Positions 27,809 through 37,090 of a stretch of DNA of 63,958 nucleotides are shown here, one piece after another. Within the stretch, counting starts at the first letter, position 1. Each line of letters starts with the position of its first letter. Under the pieces are notes generated by a model. It did no database searches. It had not been told where the DNA came from and saw only the letters and a list, made by a program, of their open reading frames with translations. A program made the translations under genes and the position numbers. The DNA is from Thermoanaerobaculum sp. (GTDB lineage Bacteria > Acidobacteriota > Thermoanaerobaculia > Multivoradales > UBA5704), in the NCBI GenBank assembly GCA_021154885.1, contig JAJKHS010000016.1, positions 1-63,958 on the forward strand. The letters are read 5' to 3'.

Positions 27809-28829
27809 AGAAGAGATCCTGAACCATCCGCGGACGCTCGCGATCCAGAGCCGTTTCCCGGATGCCGAGGTGGTCCCCTGCGCACGCTACGGCGAGATCT
27901 TCAATCGCCGCGCCCAGCACTTCCGGCTGCAGAAGCGCCGGCCGTCGCTCATCCTGGCGAAGAAGCATCGCAACTTCGTGCACGACGCCCCGGAGGGGTT
28001 CGGGCTCGCGGGGGCGCGGAGCTTCCTCTTCGATCCCATGCTCAACTGCATCTACGACTGTCGCTACTGCTACCTTCAGGGGATGTTCCGGTCGGCCCAC
28101 TACGTGGTGTTCGTCAATTACGAGGACTACCAGTGGGCGATCGAGGAGAAGATCCGGGCTCTCCCCGGAGAGGAATTGTGGTTCTTCTCCGGCTACGAAT
28201 GCGACAGCCTGGCTCTCGAGCCGGTGACGCGGCTTGCTGCCAGCTTCGTCCCCTTCTTCTCCCGGTTCCCGCAGGCGAACCTGGAGCTGCGCACCAAGAG
28301 CACGCAGATCAAGTCGCTGCTGGACATGGAGGCGGTGCCCAACGTGGTGGTGGCTTTCAGCTTCACGCCCGAGGAGGTGCAGGCGGCCCACGAGCACGAA
28401 ACGCCATCGGTCGACCGCCGCATCCGGGCGATGGAGCGCCTGCAGGAGCGGGGCTGGCGGCTGGGTCTGCGCTTCGATCCCCTAGTCTACGGCGAGGGCT
28501 ACCGCGAGCAGTACCGCCGCCTTTACGAGCAGGTGTTCGGCGCCGTGCGGGTCGATAGTCTCCACTCGGTGAGCCTCGGCCCGTTCCGCCTGGCGGGGGA
28601 CGCCTTCAAGGCCATGGTCCGCCTCTATCCCGAGGACGTCCTGTTCGCCGGGCCGCTGGCGGAGGAGAATGGCCGAGTGGCCTACCGGCGCGAACTCGAG
28701 GAGGAGATGGTGGAGTTCTGCACCGGAGAGCTGCTGCGCCACGTGCCGCAGGAGATCTTCTTCCCGGGCTTGAGCGTGGCGCCCGCGACGCCGGCTGCCG
28801 CGCATTCCGACAGCGGGCCGGCGTCGTAG
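27795..28829 (+). CDS. Spore photoproduct lyase family radical SAM protein
   Basis: 344 residues. The 4Fe-4S motif C-x3-C-x2-C is present as 'NCIYDCRYCYLQG', followed by the SPL-family 'YVVFVNYEDY', 'FFSGYECDSLALEP' and 'LELRTKSTQIKSLL'. SPL repairs the 5-thyminyl-5,6-dihydrothymine dimer in spores; in non-sporulating bacteria this subfamily has unproven targets. Here it is coupled to the upstream nucleosidase-like gene. No spore genes occur in the window. Confidence 0.9.
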   Translation: MIYVEEEILNHPRTLAIQSRFPDAEVVPCARYGEIFNRRAQHFRLQKRRPSLILAKKHRNFVHDAPEGFGLAGARSFLFDPMLNCIYDCRYCYLQGMFRSAHYVVFVNYEDYQWAIEEKIRALPGEELWFFSGYECDSLALEPVTRLAASFVPFFSRFPQANLELRTKSTQIKSLLDMEAVPNVVVAFSFTPEEVQAAHEHETPSVDRRIRAMERLQERGWRLGLRFDPLVYGEGYREQYRRLYEQVFGAVRVDSLHSVSLGPFRLAGDAFKAMVRLYPEDVLFAGPLAEENGRVAYRRELEEEMVEFCTGELLRHVPQEIFFPGLSVAPATPAAAHSDSGPAS

Positions 28830-28841
28830 TTCGCTCCGCGT

Positions 28842-30785
28842 CTACTTCGAGGTGGCGGCCGCCCCGCCTCCCTTCAGGTATTTGTCCAGGAAATTCAGCG
28901 TGGCCTGGTAGGCTTTCTCCTGGCTCTCTTTGCGGGCGAAGCCGTGCCCTTCGTTGGGGAAGATGAAGTATTCGACCGGGACGCCCTTTTTGCGCACCGC
29001 TTCAACGATCTCGTCCGACTCCTTCTTCAGCACCCGCGGGTCGTTCTCTCCCTGGAGCACGATGAGCGGGCGCTCGATCTGATCGGCGTGGAAGAGGGGC
29101 GAGATGCGCCGCAGGTAGTCGGCGTCCTTGACCGGATCGCCGAGCTCCTTGTAGAGCGCGTCCCGCTCCGGTCCCCACCAGGCGGGGATGCTCTGCAAGG
29201 TGCGCAGCCAGTTGGAGACGCCGTACATGTCGACCCCCACGGCGAACGCCTGCGGCCGGAAGCTCAGAGCGGCGAGGACCATGTAGCCGCCGTAGCTGCC
29301 GCCGAGGATGCCGATGCGGTCGGGATTCACCCAGCCGGTGGCGGCCAGCATCTTCTTGCTCGCCACACAGTCGTCGAGGTCGGCGTCGCCGTGCTTGCGA
29401 TCGTCCAGCGTGAAGAATTTTTTGCCGTAGCCGTTGCTCCCCCGGTTGTTGATGGCATAGACCGCATAGCCATGGTTGACCAGGAACTGGGTGAAGCCGC
29501 TGTAGCCCACCCGCGACTGCCCGCCCGGTCCACCATGCACAGAGACCAGGGCCGGCACCCTGCTGCCGGCGGCGGCGAGGGGCTTGTAGAGCAGGCCAGG
29601 GATCTCGAGGCCATCGTAGGACTTGAAACGCACCACCTGGGCAGGTACCAGGTCGGCGGGATCGATGGCGGGGTTGAGCGCGTGGGTGAGCTGCCGCACC
29701 TGGCCGGTCGCGACGTCGCGCACGTAGAGGTCGCGCGGGCCGGCCGACTCGGCGTAGAAGGCCATCCGCGAGCTGTCTTTCGAGAAGGTCACGCCGGTGA
29801 CGTCGGCGCCGGGCAGGGTGGGCAGCTCGACGGGCTTGAGGGTCGCTGCATCGAAGACGCGCAGCTCGGTACGAGCGTCGTTGTTGATGGCCACGGTGAG
29901 GAAGCGCCCGTCGCGCGAGAGGCCTGCGCCCGCCACATCCCAGTGGGTGCGCACCAGGTCGGTCCGTTTGCCCGTGGCGAGCTCGTAGCGCACCAGGTAG
30001 GCGAACTCCGAACCCTGGTTGGTGGCGTAGTACAGGCTGCCGTTGTCGCGGCTGAACGTCTCGGGGGCGTTGGTCACGTCTTCGTTGGGCGTCTCCGGCG
30101 TCAGCCGCGTGAGCTTGGCCGCGGTGCGGTCGTAGAGATAGATGACGGAATCCGAGCTGGAGATGGCCTTGACCAGCGCCACCCAGCGGCGGTCCGGCGA
30201 GATGGCACCGATCAAGAAGCCGCCGTCGTTGGTGTAGAGGAGCTTGCGCTCGTAGCCGTCCACCGACATCTCGTAGAGGTCCATGGCGGCGGGATCGCGC
30301 TCGTTGGTGGAGAGGAAGAAGCTCTTCTCATCCGGCGCCCAGCCCTCGAATTCGGCCCGGAGCTTGTCGCCCGGGGTCAGGTCGCGGACGCTGCCGTCTG
30401 GCGACTGGACATAGAGATGGCTCTTCTCGTTCCCTCCCTGATCGCTCAGATAGAGGAGGCGCTCGTCGTTGGGGAAGTAGCCCACCGGCTGGATGGAGCT
30501 CACCTTGGAGTCGGTGAGTTGGACGGGCTTGCCGCCGTCCACGGAGATGGAGAAGACGTTGGCGACCCCCGTCTGGTTGGAGCCCACGAGGATTTTGCGG
30601 CCGTCGGGCGAGAACGACGCTCCGCCATAGGCGGTGTTGGCGAGGAACTGGTCGATGGTGTACTGCCTCGGCTGCCGCGCTTGGGGAGCGGCGGCGGGCT
30701 TCGCCGGGGGCTTGGCGGACAGTCCGCCGACGAAGAGGAGTGCTGCCGCCAAGCCGAACGAAAAAGAGCGAAGAGTCATCTTCAT
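28842..30785 (-). CDS. Secreted S9 family prolyl-oligopeptidase-like peptidase
   Basis: 647 residues with a signal peptide ('FGLAAALLFVGGLSA'). Propeller repeats of the 'SPDGRKILVGSN', 'APDEKSFFL', 'SPDRRWVAL' type run from about 45 to 370. The hydrolase domain follows, with nucleophile G-G-S-Y-G-G-Y, acid in 'QGENDPRV' and His in 'NEGHGFARKESQ'. Cleaves short peptides in the periplasm by family analogy. The first ATG (30785) has GGGAGGT seven bases upstream. Convergent with the SPL gene, 12 bp between stops. It is more diverged from the 20.6-kb S9 enzyme than a recent duplicate would be. Confidence 0.93.
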   Translation of the reverse strand: MKMTLRSFSFGLAAALLFVGGLSAKPPAKPAAAPQARQPRQYTIDQFLANTAYGGASFSPDGRKILVGSNQTGVANVFSISVDGGKPVQLTDSKVSSIQPVGYFPNDERLLYLSDQGGNEKSHLYVQSPDGSVRDLTPGDKLRAEFEGWAPDEKSFFLSTNERDPAAMDLYEMSVDGYERKLLYTNDGGFLIGAISPDRRWVALVKAISSSDSVIYLYDRTAAKLTRLTPETPNEDVTNAPETFSRDNGSLYYATNQGSEFAYLVRYELATGKRTDLVRTHWDVAGAGLSRDGRFLTVAINNDARTELRVFDAATLKPVELPTLPGADVTGVTFSKDSSRMAFYAESAGPRDLYVRDVATGQVRQLTHALNPAIDPADLVPAQVVRFKSYDGLEIPGLLYKPLAAAGSRVPALVSVHGGPGGQSRVGYSGFTQFLVNHGYAVYAINNRGSNGYGKKFFTLDDRKHGDADLDDCVASKKMLAATGWVNPDRIGILGGSYGGYMVLAALSFRPQAFAVGVDMYGVSNWLRTLQSIPAWWGPERDALYKELGDPVKDADYLRRISPLFHADQIERPLIVLQGENDPRVLKKESDEIVEAVRKKGVPVEYFIFPNEGHGFARKESQEKAYQATLNFLDKYLKGGGAAATSK

Positions 30786-30969
30786 CAGTGGACCTCCCTG
30801 GATCGATTTGCGAAATCATCTCACAATTGAGAAACCGTGCCGGTGCCCGTTCGTAGGAAGAGGGTGAGGAGGCGCTCTCCGTCCCCGACGGCGGGCACCG
30901 GCACGGGGTACGCCGTGCGCGTTTGAAGGGAGACGCGCACACTCTCCCAACGCCGGAGGGTTGGCGTTC

Positions 30970-32133
30970 TTACCGGTGTTCCGCCGTCGGGTAGCCGGTG
31001 AGCTCCACGTAGCCGCGCCCGCGGATGGGCCGGCCGCGCTGGGTGCCCGTGATCTCCACCGCTCCCTCCCAGTAGCGGAAGGAGACGTCCAGCTCCTGGT
31101 CCGCGAGCAGTGGCTGGACCTTGAGATCCAGCTCCTCAGAAGGGATGCGCACCCGCCACTGAGCGGGGTAGCGGGCGCCGCTCCGGGGGCTCCGCCACTC
31201 GCCGGAGCCCGCGATCTGGAAATCGGAAAGCCGCAGGTGCCGCGCGTCGCCGGTGGGGGCCACGACGGTGCCGCTGCTCGCCGGATCGGCGGCGCCGTCC
31301 TGATGTCGCAGGCGATAGAGCATCAGCTCCGAGCCGTCGGAGAGCTGGAGGGCGAACCAGTCCCAGCCCGCCTGGTCCCGGCCCAGCGAGCTGGTGCTCC
31401 ACTCCCGGTCCATCCAGGCGAGGCCGGTCACGGCGAAGCGCTCGCCGCCCAAGCGGACGGTGCCGGCGGCGGGCATGCGGGTGAGGGAGTAGTAGTAGGA
31501 CGCGTTGCCGACCTCGGCGCTCTTTCGGGAGAGTCCCCGGTCCCCCTGGAGCACCGGGGGCTTGCCCGGCTGGAAAACGAGGTCGATCTCCACGTCGCCC
31601 TCGGAGGCGGCGAGATGCATGGGAGGAGCCTGGCTCCCAACCGCTTCCGCCGTCCAGTCTTTGACCCAAACCCGGAATGGCTCGGCCCGAGCCCCGGCGA
31701 GGTCGATGGCTCCTCGGCTCCAGCGCTCGAATGAGTGGAATCGCCCGCCGTTGACATCGGAGACCGTGAAATGGGCGAGCCAGGCCTGGCGCGTGGCCCA
31801 GGCGGACTCGCGGGCGGGCATATCGGGCGCCAGAGCCGAGCGGAAGAACGTCAGTTGAAAGCCGAACCGGCGTCCCTCTGCGGTCTCCAGGTTCCCCGTG
31901 TAGTACCACCACTCGGTGCGGAATTCCGGATGGGGTCCATGATCAGCCGGGAAGCGGAAATCCCGCGGCTCGATTGCACGGGCATACCCCTGCTCGTTCG
32001 CGGCGCGCAGGGTGGTGGCGACGGAGAGGGAGGCTCTGGGGGTGAGGGGCTGCTCAGAGCGGGCTAGGAAGGCGGCGGCGAGGAGAGTCACGGAGACGAG
32101 AATCACGATGACTGCTCCGGCCCGAGCCCTCAT
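30970..32133 (-). CDS. CrtC/AttH lipocalin-like secreted hydrolase family protein
   Basis: 387 residues from ATG 32133, with an N-terminal membrane/signal segment ('AVIVILVSVTLLAAAFLA'). 'PEFRTEWWYYTGNLE' and 'RRFGFQLTFFR' are diagnostic of the carotenoid 1,2-hydratase / AttH family, as is 'WMDREWSTSSLGRDQAGWDWFALQL'. CrtC hydrates carotenoid ends; most relatives outside phototrophs are uncharacterised exported lipocalin doublets. No carotenoid genes lie nearby, so hydratase activity is not implied. The extra N-terminus of the longer frame is not supported. Confidence 0.88.
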   Translation of the reverse strand: MRARAGAVIVILVSVTLLAAAFLARSEQPLTPRASLSVATTLRAANEQGYARAIEPRDFRFPADHGPHPEFRTEWWYYTGNLETAEGRRFGFQLTFFRSALAPDMPARESAWATRQAWLAHFTVSDVNGGRFHSFERWSRGAIDLAGARAEPFRVWVKDWTAEAVGSQAPPMHLAASEGDVEIDLVFQPGKPPVLQGDRGLSRKSAEVGNASYYYSLTRMPAAGTVRLGGERFAVTGLAWMDREWSTSSLGRDQAGWDWFALQLSDGSELMLYRLRHQDGAADPASSGTVVAPTGDARHLRLSDFQIAGSGEWRSPRSGARYPAQWRVRIPSEELDLKVQPLLADQELDVSFRYWEGAVEITGTQRGRPIRGRGYVELTGYPTAEHR

Positions 32134-32179
32134 CTCGCGAGCATAACCTGCTCTCAGACCATGGCGCTCGGCCCTCAGA

Positions 32180-32905
32180 TCAGTGGAGCTCGTTGCGCGC
32201 CAGAAAGAGCGGCAGGTTGAAATAAAGCTGACGGCACAGATCCTGGTAGCTCCGGTACTGGATACGGAGTAGTCCTTGAAGATCGGAAGGGACGCTCCCC
32301 GTGTCCGGGACCTTCTTTCGACGCCCGGCCGCACTGCCGCCGTACTCGCAGACCAGCATCGGCTTACCGAGGGCGTGCGCGATCCCGATCTCGATGTAGA
32401 CGTTCGGCCGGTTCAAGGTGCCGAGATTGTCGAACAGGCAGAGATCCGCCGACTTGATGCCGCGGACGATCTCGTCAAATACGTCCCGGGCACTGAGATC
32501 GTAACCCGACCAGCGAAGGTCGATTCCATAGGGCGACAGCAGATGCACCAGATTGAACCGTAACGACTGCTCGATGTTTTTGAGGAAGCGGTGCCCCACG
32601 AAGCAGGTCAGCCGTCTTCGATCCGGAGGCCCCAGCTTCGTGAGGCCCTGGAGAAACGGGAACCGGCTGCCGTCAGGCTCCCGCAGCTCGATGATGCGGA
32701 GTGGACCATAGCCATCCAGGTGAATCGCCTCCGGGGAGTTTTCGAAGAGGCGCCGGCTGGTCGGAGCGAACGCGTCATTCCGGCGCAGAGCGACCACGGT
32801 GTCGTGGTACTCGTCGACAGAGATGAACCCGCTGAGGAGACGGCTTTCGAAAAAAGAGACGACGAATTCCTGCAAAAAGACCGAGGGCTCGACCGGAGGG
32901 AGCAC
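32180..32905 (-). CDS. TIR-like / nucleoside 2-deoxyribosyltransferase-like domain protein
   Basis: 241 residues if started at GTG 32905, directly after the stop of the small upstream gene; TTG 32911 is equally possible. An upstream ATG at 32977 would overlap the small gene by 70 bp out of frame and read a shadow. An N-terminal helical part (1-110) is followed by an alpha/beta domain: 'LTCFVGHRF' (strand 1), 'DEIVRGIKSADLCLFDNLG', then 'RPNVYIEIGIAHALGKPML' with the Asn and the catalytic-type Glu of TIR-like and deoxyribosyltransferase domains. Such domains degrade NAD+ or nucleotides in anti-phage and abortive-infection systems. Base composition looks lower in GC than the flanks, a hint of transfer. 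Function is inference. Confidence 0.65.
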   Translation of the reverse strand: MLPPVEPSVFLQEFVVSFFESRLLSGFISVDEYHDTVVALRRNDAFAPTSRRLFENSPEAIHLDGYGPLRIIELREPDGSRFPFLQGLTKLGPPDRRRLTCFVGHRFLKNIEQSLRFNLVHLLSPYGIDLRWSGYDLSARDVFDEIVRGIKSADLCLFDNLGTLNRPNVYIEIGIAHALGKPMLVCEYGGSAAGRRKKVPDTGSVPSDLQGLLRIQYRSYQDLCRQLYFNLPLFLARNELH

Positions 32906-32907
32906 GC

Positions 32908-33081
32908 TCAACCGAGGCGCTGATAGTACTTCGCGAAGAGAGCGAGGGGATCGAGGGACATGTTCTCCTCGAACCATTTTTTTTCTGCCTTCCAGGCCGC
33001 ATCCCGAACGACCTGCTGGCTTTGCCCCTTCCTGGACGTCGACGTCGTCTTGGGTTTCGTTGAATCTATTTTCGTCTTCAT
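32908..33081 (-). CDS. Small basic protein upstream of the TIR-like gene
   Basis: 57 residues, Lys/Thr/Ser-rich N-terminus ('[19 protein letters not shown]') and a C-terminal amphipathic helix region ('[20 protein letters not shown]'). ATG 33081 follows GGGAGGG and a good promoter (33105-33134). Its TGA stop lies within a few bases of the start of the TIR-like gene, so the two form a coupled pair. Not recognised; could be a sensor, inhibitor or adaptor of the downstream effector. Confidence 0.6.
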   Translation of the reverse strand: MKTKIDSTKPKTTSTSRKGQSQQVVRDAAWKAEKKWFEENMSLDPLALFAKYYQRLG

Positions 33082-33104
33082 GCGCCCTCCCATTGCGTAT
33101 GGGA

Positions 33105-33134
33105 AGCATAGGACAGCGTCCAGAGGCAAGTCAA
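33105..33134 (-). promoter_or_regulatory. Sigma-70-like promoter of the TIR-like two-gene unit
   Basis: On the minus strand: TTGACT (33134-33129), 18-bp spacer, TATGCT (33110-33105), about 24 bases before the small gene's ATG. It stands out in this GC-rich window. Confidence 0.65.
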
Positions 33135-33142
33135 GTTCCCCT

Positions 33143-35752
33143 TCACTCCTCCCGCAACGCCAGCGCCGGCGAGGTCCGCGACATCCTGAACGCCGGGTAG
33201 AGCCCCGCCAGGATCGCGGCGGCGAGGGCCAGGGCCAGGGCTTCGAGCAGGATCTGCGGACCGACTTCCATGCGGATCGTCCAGCCGAAGGAGCGGCGGT
33301 TGACGACGTAGATCATGATCGCCGCGAGCGTCAGACCCACGGGGATGGAGAGGAGGCCGGCGGCGAGCCCCATCAGCCCCGTCTGGGAGGTCAGGAGCTG
33401 CCAGACCTGGCCCGGCGTCATGCCGTTCGCCCGCAGCACACCCAGCTCCCGGGCCCGCTCCAGTTGAAGGGCCATCAGCGACGAGAGGACGCCGATGAAC
33501 GCCACGAACCCCGCCAGCAGGCGCAGCACGCCGGTGATCAGGAAGGTGCGGTCGAAGATCTCCAGGGAGATCTTCTTGAGCGAGCGGTTGGACTGGATGG
33601 ACAGCCCACGCTCGGCGCCGATCGTCCGCCGCAGGAGCTCCACCACGCGGTCGACGTCCGCTCCCGGCGCAAGGTACAGCGAGAAGCCCGAGAGAGAGGG
33701 ATCGTTCCACCAGCGCAGGTAGGTCCGCCGGCTCATCAGCACGATGCCGCGGTCCGAGGCGTAGTCGTAGTAGACGCCAGCGACCGGGAAATCCCGGTCT
33801 CCGCGCTCGGTGCGCAGACGGACCGCGGCCCCCCGGCCCACCCCCGTGCGATGGGCGAAGGGCTCCGAAACGAGAACGGCGCCGCCGTCCTGGAAGGCGG
33901 GCCACGCCTTGTCGGGCCGCCCATCCTTGAGCTCGAAGGAGCGGCGGATCCCCGTCGCCGTCGTGCCGATCACCACCAGTCGCACGGGGCTGGAGGGGGA
34001 GGGGATCTCCACCCGCCGGATGGAATTGACCTGGGCGACACCCGCCAGCGCCGCGGCCCGGCGGGCCACCTCCGGATCGATCGCTGCGCCGCTGAAGCCG
34101 CCGGCCCGGGTGGGCGCGGAGACGAAGACATCAGCCTGGAGCGACATCTCGAGCCAGCGCACCACCGTCTGGCGGAAGCTGGCGATCATCACCCCGACCC
34201 CCACCGTCACCGAAACCGCGATGACCAGGGCGGCGATGGCCACTGCCGTGCGCGACAGGGAGGCCACGACGCCATTGGCAGCCATCTTCCCCAGCACGCC
34301 GAGGAGCGCCCCGAGGGGACGGCGCAGCAGGCGCATGAGCCCCACCGTGGCCACCGGCGCCAGGAGAGCGAAACCGAGGATGACGGCGAAAAGGCCGGCG
34401 AAGCTCATCCCCAACAGCTCGCCGGGGAGAGCCAGCAGGCCCCCGCCCAGCAGGAGCAGCCCGGCGCCCAGGGCGCTGGCTCGGGGCAGGGCCTGGCGCA
34501 GCCGCGCCTCCAGGGCCGAGCGGCTGAGCACCGCCCGGGGGGGCGCCTGAGTGGCCTCCAGAGCGGGGACGAGCGCCGCCAGCAGCGTGGCGCCGATGCC
34601 GAGGGCCGCCCCCTCCAGCAGCGTCGCGGACGGCACCGTCAACTCGCGGACGGAGACCACGAAGTAGAGATCGTTGATCGTCTGCGTCACCAGCCGCACC
34701 AGCCCGCGCCCGAGGAGCACTCCTGCGCCCAAGCCCACCGCGGAACCCAGCAGGGCGACCACCAGCGCCTCGCCCAGCACGAGAGCGAAGACCTCGCGGC
34801 GCGTCACCCCCAGGGCACGCAGGGTGCCGATGAGCCCCCGGCGCTGCACCACGGAAAAGGTGATGGTGTTGTAGATGAGGAAAAGGCCGCAGACCAGGGC
34901 CAGCAGCGACAGCGCGGTGAGGTTGAGCCGGAAGGACCGCGTCATCTCCTCCGTCGTCCGGGTGCGCCCACTGGCGGCGAGGACCTGGGCCTTGGCCGGG
35001 AGCACCGCGACGGCGCGAGCGAGCAGGCGCCGGCCCTCCGCTCCCTCGGGGATGATCAGGTCGATGCGGTCCAGCCGCCCCACCCGGCCGAGCAGCTCCT
35101 GGGCCGCCGCAATGTCCATCACCAGCAGGTCGGCCACGGCCCGGCGGGTGTTCTCGTTCGCAGGCTCCAGGGTCCCGGTCAGCTCGACCCGACGCTCGGT
35201 GCCCGCCGCCCGCACGGTGAACGAGTCTCCCACCCGCAGCCCCAACTCGCGGGCCGTGGCCGCCGGCAACACTCCGGCTCCGGGCCGGGTGAGGAGGGGG
35301 CCGAGGTCGACGGACGCGCGGTCCGTGACCGAGTCCCCGGGCGTGCCGCTCAGATAGGCCCGGAACGGCCCCTCGGAGAAGGGATCGACGCCCAGCAGAT
35401 GGAGTGTCCGCGAGGGTTGCCCGTCCCGGCCGGGAATGGAGACGTAGTCCTCGACCACCGGCGCCGCCCGCTCGATCCCGGCCTCGACGACCAGGCGGCG
35501 GAAGGCGTCGTCCGGCAAGCCCCCGGGGCCACCCACCACCTGATGGGTGGCCTTCCCCGTGACCGCCTCGGTGGAGAGGGTGAAGGCCCGTCGGGCGCTG
35601 ACGTTGGCGAGGTCGATCGAGACTACGACCGCCACTCCCAAAGCCACCCCGAGCACGGCCAGCCCGAATTGCCACGGATGGCGGACGAGATACCGCAGGC
35701 TCGACCGCCAGAGGAGGGGGGAGGGGAAGGTGGCGGTGGAGGAGTCGCTCAC
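33143..35752 (-). CDS. ABC transporter permease with two FtsX domains
   Basis: 869 residues. Layout: N-terminal helix ('[21 protein letters not shown]'), large periplasmic MacB-PCD-like domain (about 50-270), FtsX helices ('[19 protein letters not shown]', '[21 protein letters not shown]'), a second periplasmic domain, and a C-terminal FtsX unit ('[16 protein letters not shown]', '[20 protein letters not shown]'). This duplicated form resembles lipoprotein- or lipid-handling exporters (LolCE/YbbP style). Its start overlaps the stop of the ATPase gene by 4 bp. Substrate unknown. Confidence 0.93.
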   Translation of the reverse strand: MSDSSTATFPSPLLWRSSLRYLVRHPWQFGLAVLGVALGVAVVVSIDLANVSARRAFTLSTEAVTGKATHQVVGGPGGLPDDAFRRLVVEAGIERAAPVVEDYVSIPGRDGQPSRTLHLLGVDPFSEGPFRAYLSGTPGDSVTDRASVDLGPLLTRPGAGVLPAATARELGLRVGDSFTVRAAGTERRVELTGTLEPANENTRRAVADLLVMDIAAAQELLGRVGRLDRIDLIIPEGAEGRRLLARAVAVLPAKAQVLAASGRTRTTEEMTRSFRLNLTALSLLALVCGLFLIYNTITFSVVQRRGLIGTLRALGVTRREVFALVLGEALVVALLGSAVGLGAGVLLGRGLVRLVTQTINDLYFVVSVRELTVPSATLLEGAALGIGATLLAALVPALEATQAPPRAVLSRSALEARLRQALPRASALGAGLLLLGGGLLALPGELLGMSFAGLFAVILGFALLAPVATVGLMRLLRRPLGALLGVLGKMAANGVVASLSRTAVAIAALVIAVSVTVGVGVMIASFRQTVVRWLEMSLQADVFVSAPTRAGGFSGAAIDPEVARRAAALAGVAQVNSIRRVEIPSPSSPVRLVVIGTTATGIRRSFELKDGRPDKAWPAFQDGGAVLVSEPFAHRTGVGRGAAVRLRTERGDRDFPVAGVYYDYASDRGIVLMSRRTYLRWWNDPSLSGFSLYLAPGADVDRVVELLRRTIGAERGLSIQSNRSLKKISLEIFDRTFLITGVLRLLAGFVAFIGVLSSLMALQLERARELGVLRANGMTPGQVWQLLTSQTGLMGLAAGLLSIPVGLTLAAIMIYVVNRRSFGWTIRMEVGPQILLEALALALAAAILAGLYPAFRMSRTSPALALREE

Positions 35753-36462
35753 GCCCGCCCCCTCGTCTCCACCAGCCGGCAGTCCTCGATGCGGAAGACG
35801 CGGTCGGCGAGCCCCACCACCTCGGAGCTGTGGGTGACCATCACCATGGTCTTGCCGGCGCGGCGGGTGAGGCGGTCGAGGATCTCCAGCACCTGGAGAC
35901 CGGTCTCGAGGTCGAGGTTGCCCGTGGGCTCGTCGGCGAGGACGAGGAGGGGATCGTGGGCCAGCGCCCGCGCCACCGCCACCCGCTGCTGCTCGCCGCC
36001 GGAGAGCCGGTCCGGATAGCTCGCCGCCCGGTCCGCCAGCCCGACCTCTTCTAGTAGATGAAGGGCGATTTCCCGCTGCTCCCGGCTCACCTTCCCTTTG
36101 AGCTCCAGGGGGAGGAGGAGGTTCTCCTCGACCGTCAGCGTCGGGATGAGGTTGAAGAACTGGAAGACGAAGCCGATCCGCTCGCGGCGGAAGAGGGTCC
36201 GCTCCCGCTCGGACAGGGTCGAGAGGGAGACGCCGTCGACGATCACCTCGCCCGAGTCCGGCTGGTCGATTCCCGACAGGAGGTTGAGCAGGGTGGACTT
36301 CCCCGTGCCGCTACGCCCGACGAGCACCGCCAGCTCCCCCCGCGCGAAGGAGGCGTTCGCGGCGCACAGCACCATCCGCCGCCGGCTCCCTTCCTCATAA
36401 GCCTTGGTGAGGTCGCGCAGCTCGATGAGGGGAGCGGAGGAGACCGAGGAGAAGTCTGTCAG
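35749..36462 (-). CDS. ABC transporter ATP-binding protein (LolD/MacB type), probable CTG start
   Basis: 237 residues if started at CTG 36462. Walker A '[10 protein letters not shown]', Q-loop '[12 protein letters not shown]', signature '[15 protein letters not shown]', Walker B '[10 protein letters not shown]', His switch '[10 protein letters not shown]'. The first in-frame ATG (36375) would remove the family's first strand, which is clearly coded upstream as '[14 protein letters not shown]'. No ATG, GTG or TTG precedes that strand; CTG at 36462 has GAGAGG five bases before it and overlaps the upstream stop as CTGA. It pairs with the FtsX permease that follows. Confidence 0.85.
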   Translation of the reverse strand: MTDFSSVSSAPLIELRDLTKAYEEGSRRRMVLCAANASFARGELAVLVGRSGTGKSTLLNLLSGIDQPDSGEVIVDGVSLSTLSERERTLFRRERIGFVFQFFNLIPTLTVEENLLLPLELKGKVSREQREIALHLLEEVGLADRAASYPDRLSGGEQQRVAVARALAHDPLLVLADEPTGNLDLETGLQVLEILDRLTRRAGKTMVMVTHSSEVVGLADRVFRIEDCRLVETRGRA

Positions 36463-36875
36463 CGCTGCCTCTCTTCCAGACCGCGGTATCGGCGCAGGAA
36501 AGGCTCCAGGTCCCAGAACTCCATGCGCGACCGGACCTCGAACCGGACCCGCCGGGAGGCGTTCCCCTCGAAGAGCAGCCTGCCGTCCCGCAGGACCCGG
36601 ACGATGGGGTCCACGGGAGCGCGGTTCAGCACGACGACCTGGACGGGGAGCCCGAGGAGCCGCTCCAGGTCGCCCTCCAGGTCGAGGCCGAGCCCGGCGA
36701 GGGTCCGCGGCGGGTCGTCCGTATAGAGGATGCCCACGTCCACGTCGCTCTCCGGCCCCGCGGTCCCCCGGGCGACGCTGCCGAACAGCCAGGCGGCGGC
36801 GATCTCCGGGCCCTCGGCCCCGGCGAAGAACTGACGCAGCCGGGTCTCGATCGCCGCAGAGTCCCTGGGGTCCAT
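36459..36875 (-). CDS. Minimal nucleotidyltransferase (MNT) domain protein
   Basis: 138 residues with the pol-beta motif 'LFGSVARGTAGPESDVDVGIL' (G-S-x10-D-x-D). Proteins of this size are either HEPN-partner antitoxins that AMPylate the toxin, or small-molecule nucleotidyltransferases. No HEPN gene is adjacent; instead the stop overlaps the ABC ATPase start by four bases. Role therefore open. Last residues 'EFWDLEPFLRRYRGLEERQ' resemble those of MntA-type proteins. Confidence 0.8.
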   Translation of the reverse strand: MDPRDSAAIETRLRQFFAGAEGPEIAAAWLFGSVARGTAGPESDVDVGILYTDDPPRTLAGLGLDLEGDLERLLGLPVQVVVLNRAPVDPIVRVLRDGRLLFEGNASRRVRFEVRSRMEFWDLEPFLRRYRGLEERQR

Positions 36876-37052
36876 GGGCTCATTATAGAGAGGACGGACC
36901 CCTTCTCCCTGGGGGAACGACCCGTCCCGCCCCCGTCACGAAAAAGTTTCAGGAAAGTTGTCCCGCTTGCCCCACCCTCGCGCACTCTACGGATAACCCG
37001 GCGCCATCGAAGCCACCTCTTCGCAGCGTAGGGCTTGCAGTTTTTTATTTTC

Positions 37053-37069
37053 GCCGCCTCTCCGGCGGC
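37053..37069 (+). promoter_or_regulatory. Stem-loop in the tnaA 5' leader
   Basis: GCCGCC (37053-37058) / GGCGGC (37064-37069), 5-nt loop, preceded by an A/T-rich run (37041-37050) and followed by the GGGGGAG ribosome-binding site of the lyase gene. It may modulate translation. No TnaC-like leader peptide with Trp is seen. Confidence 0.4.
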
Positions 37070-37090
37070 ACTCACATGGGGGGAGATCCA

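Noticed and set aside
32180-32977. TIR-like gene started at ATG 32977
   Set aside because: It would overlap the small upstream gene by 70 bp out of frame, and the extra residues look like a frame shadow.
36890-37090. TnaC-like attenuator peptide before the lyase gene
   Set aside because: No short frame with the W-x12-P-type pattern and no boxA/rut-like context; only a stem-loop is seen.
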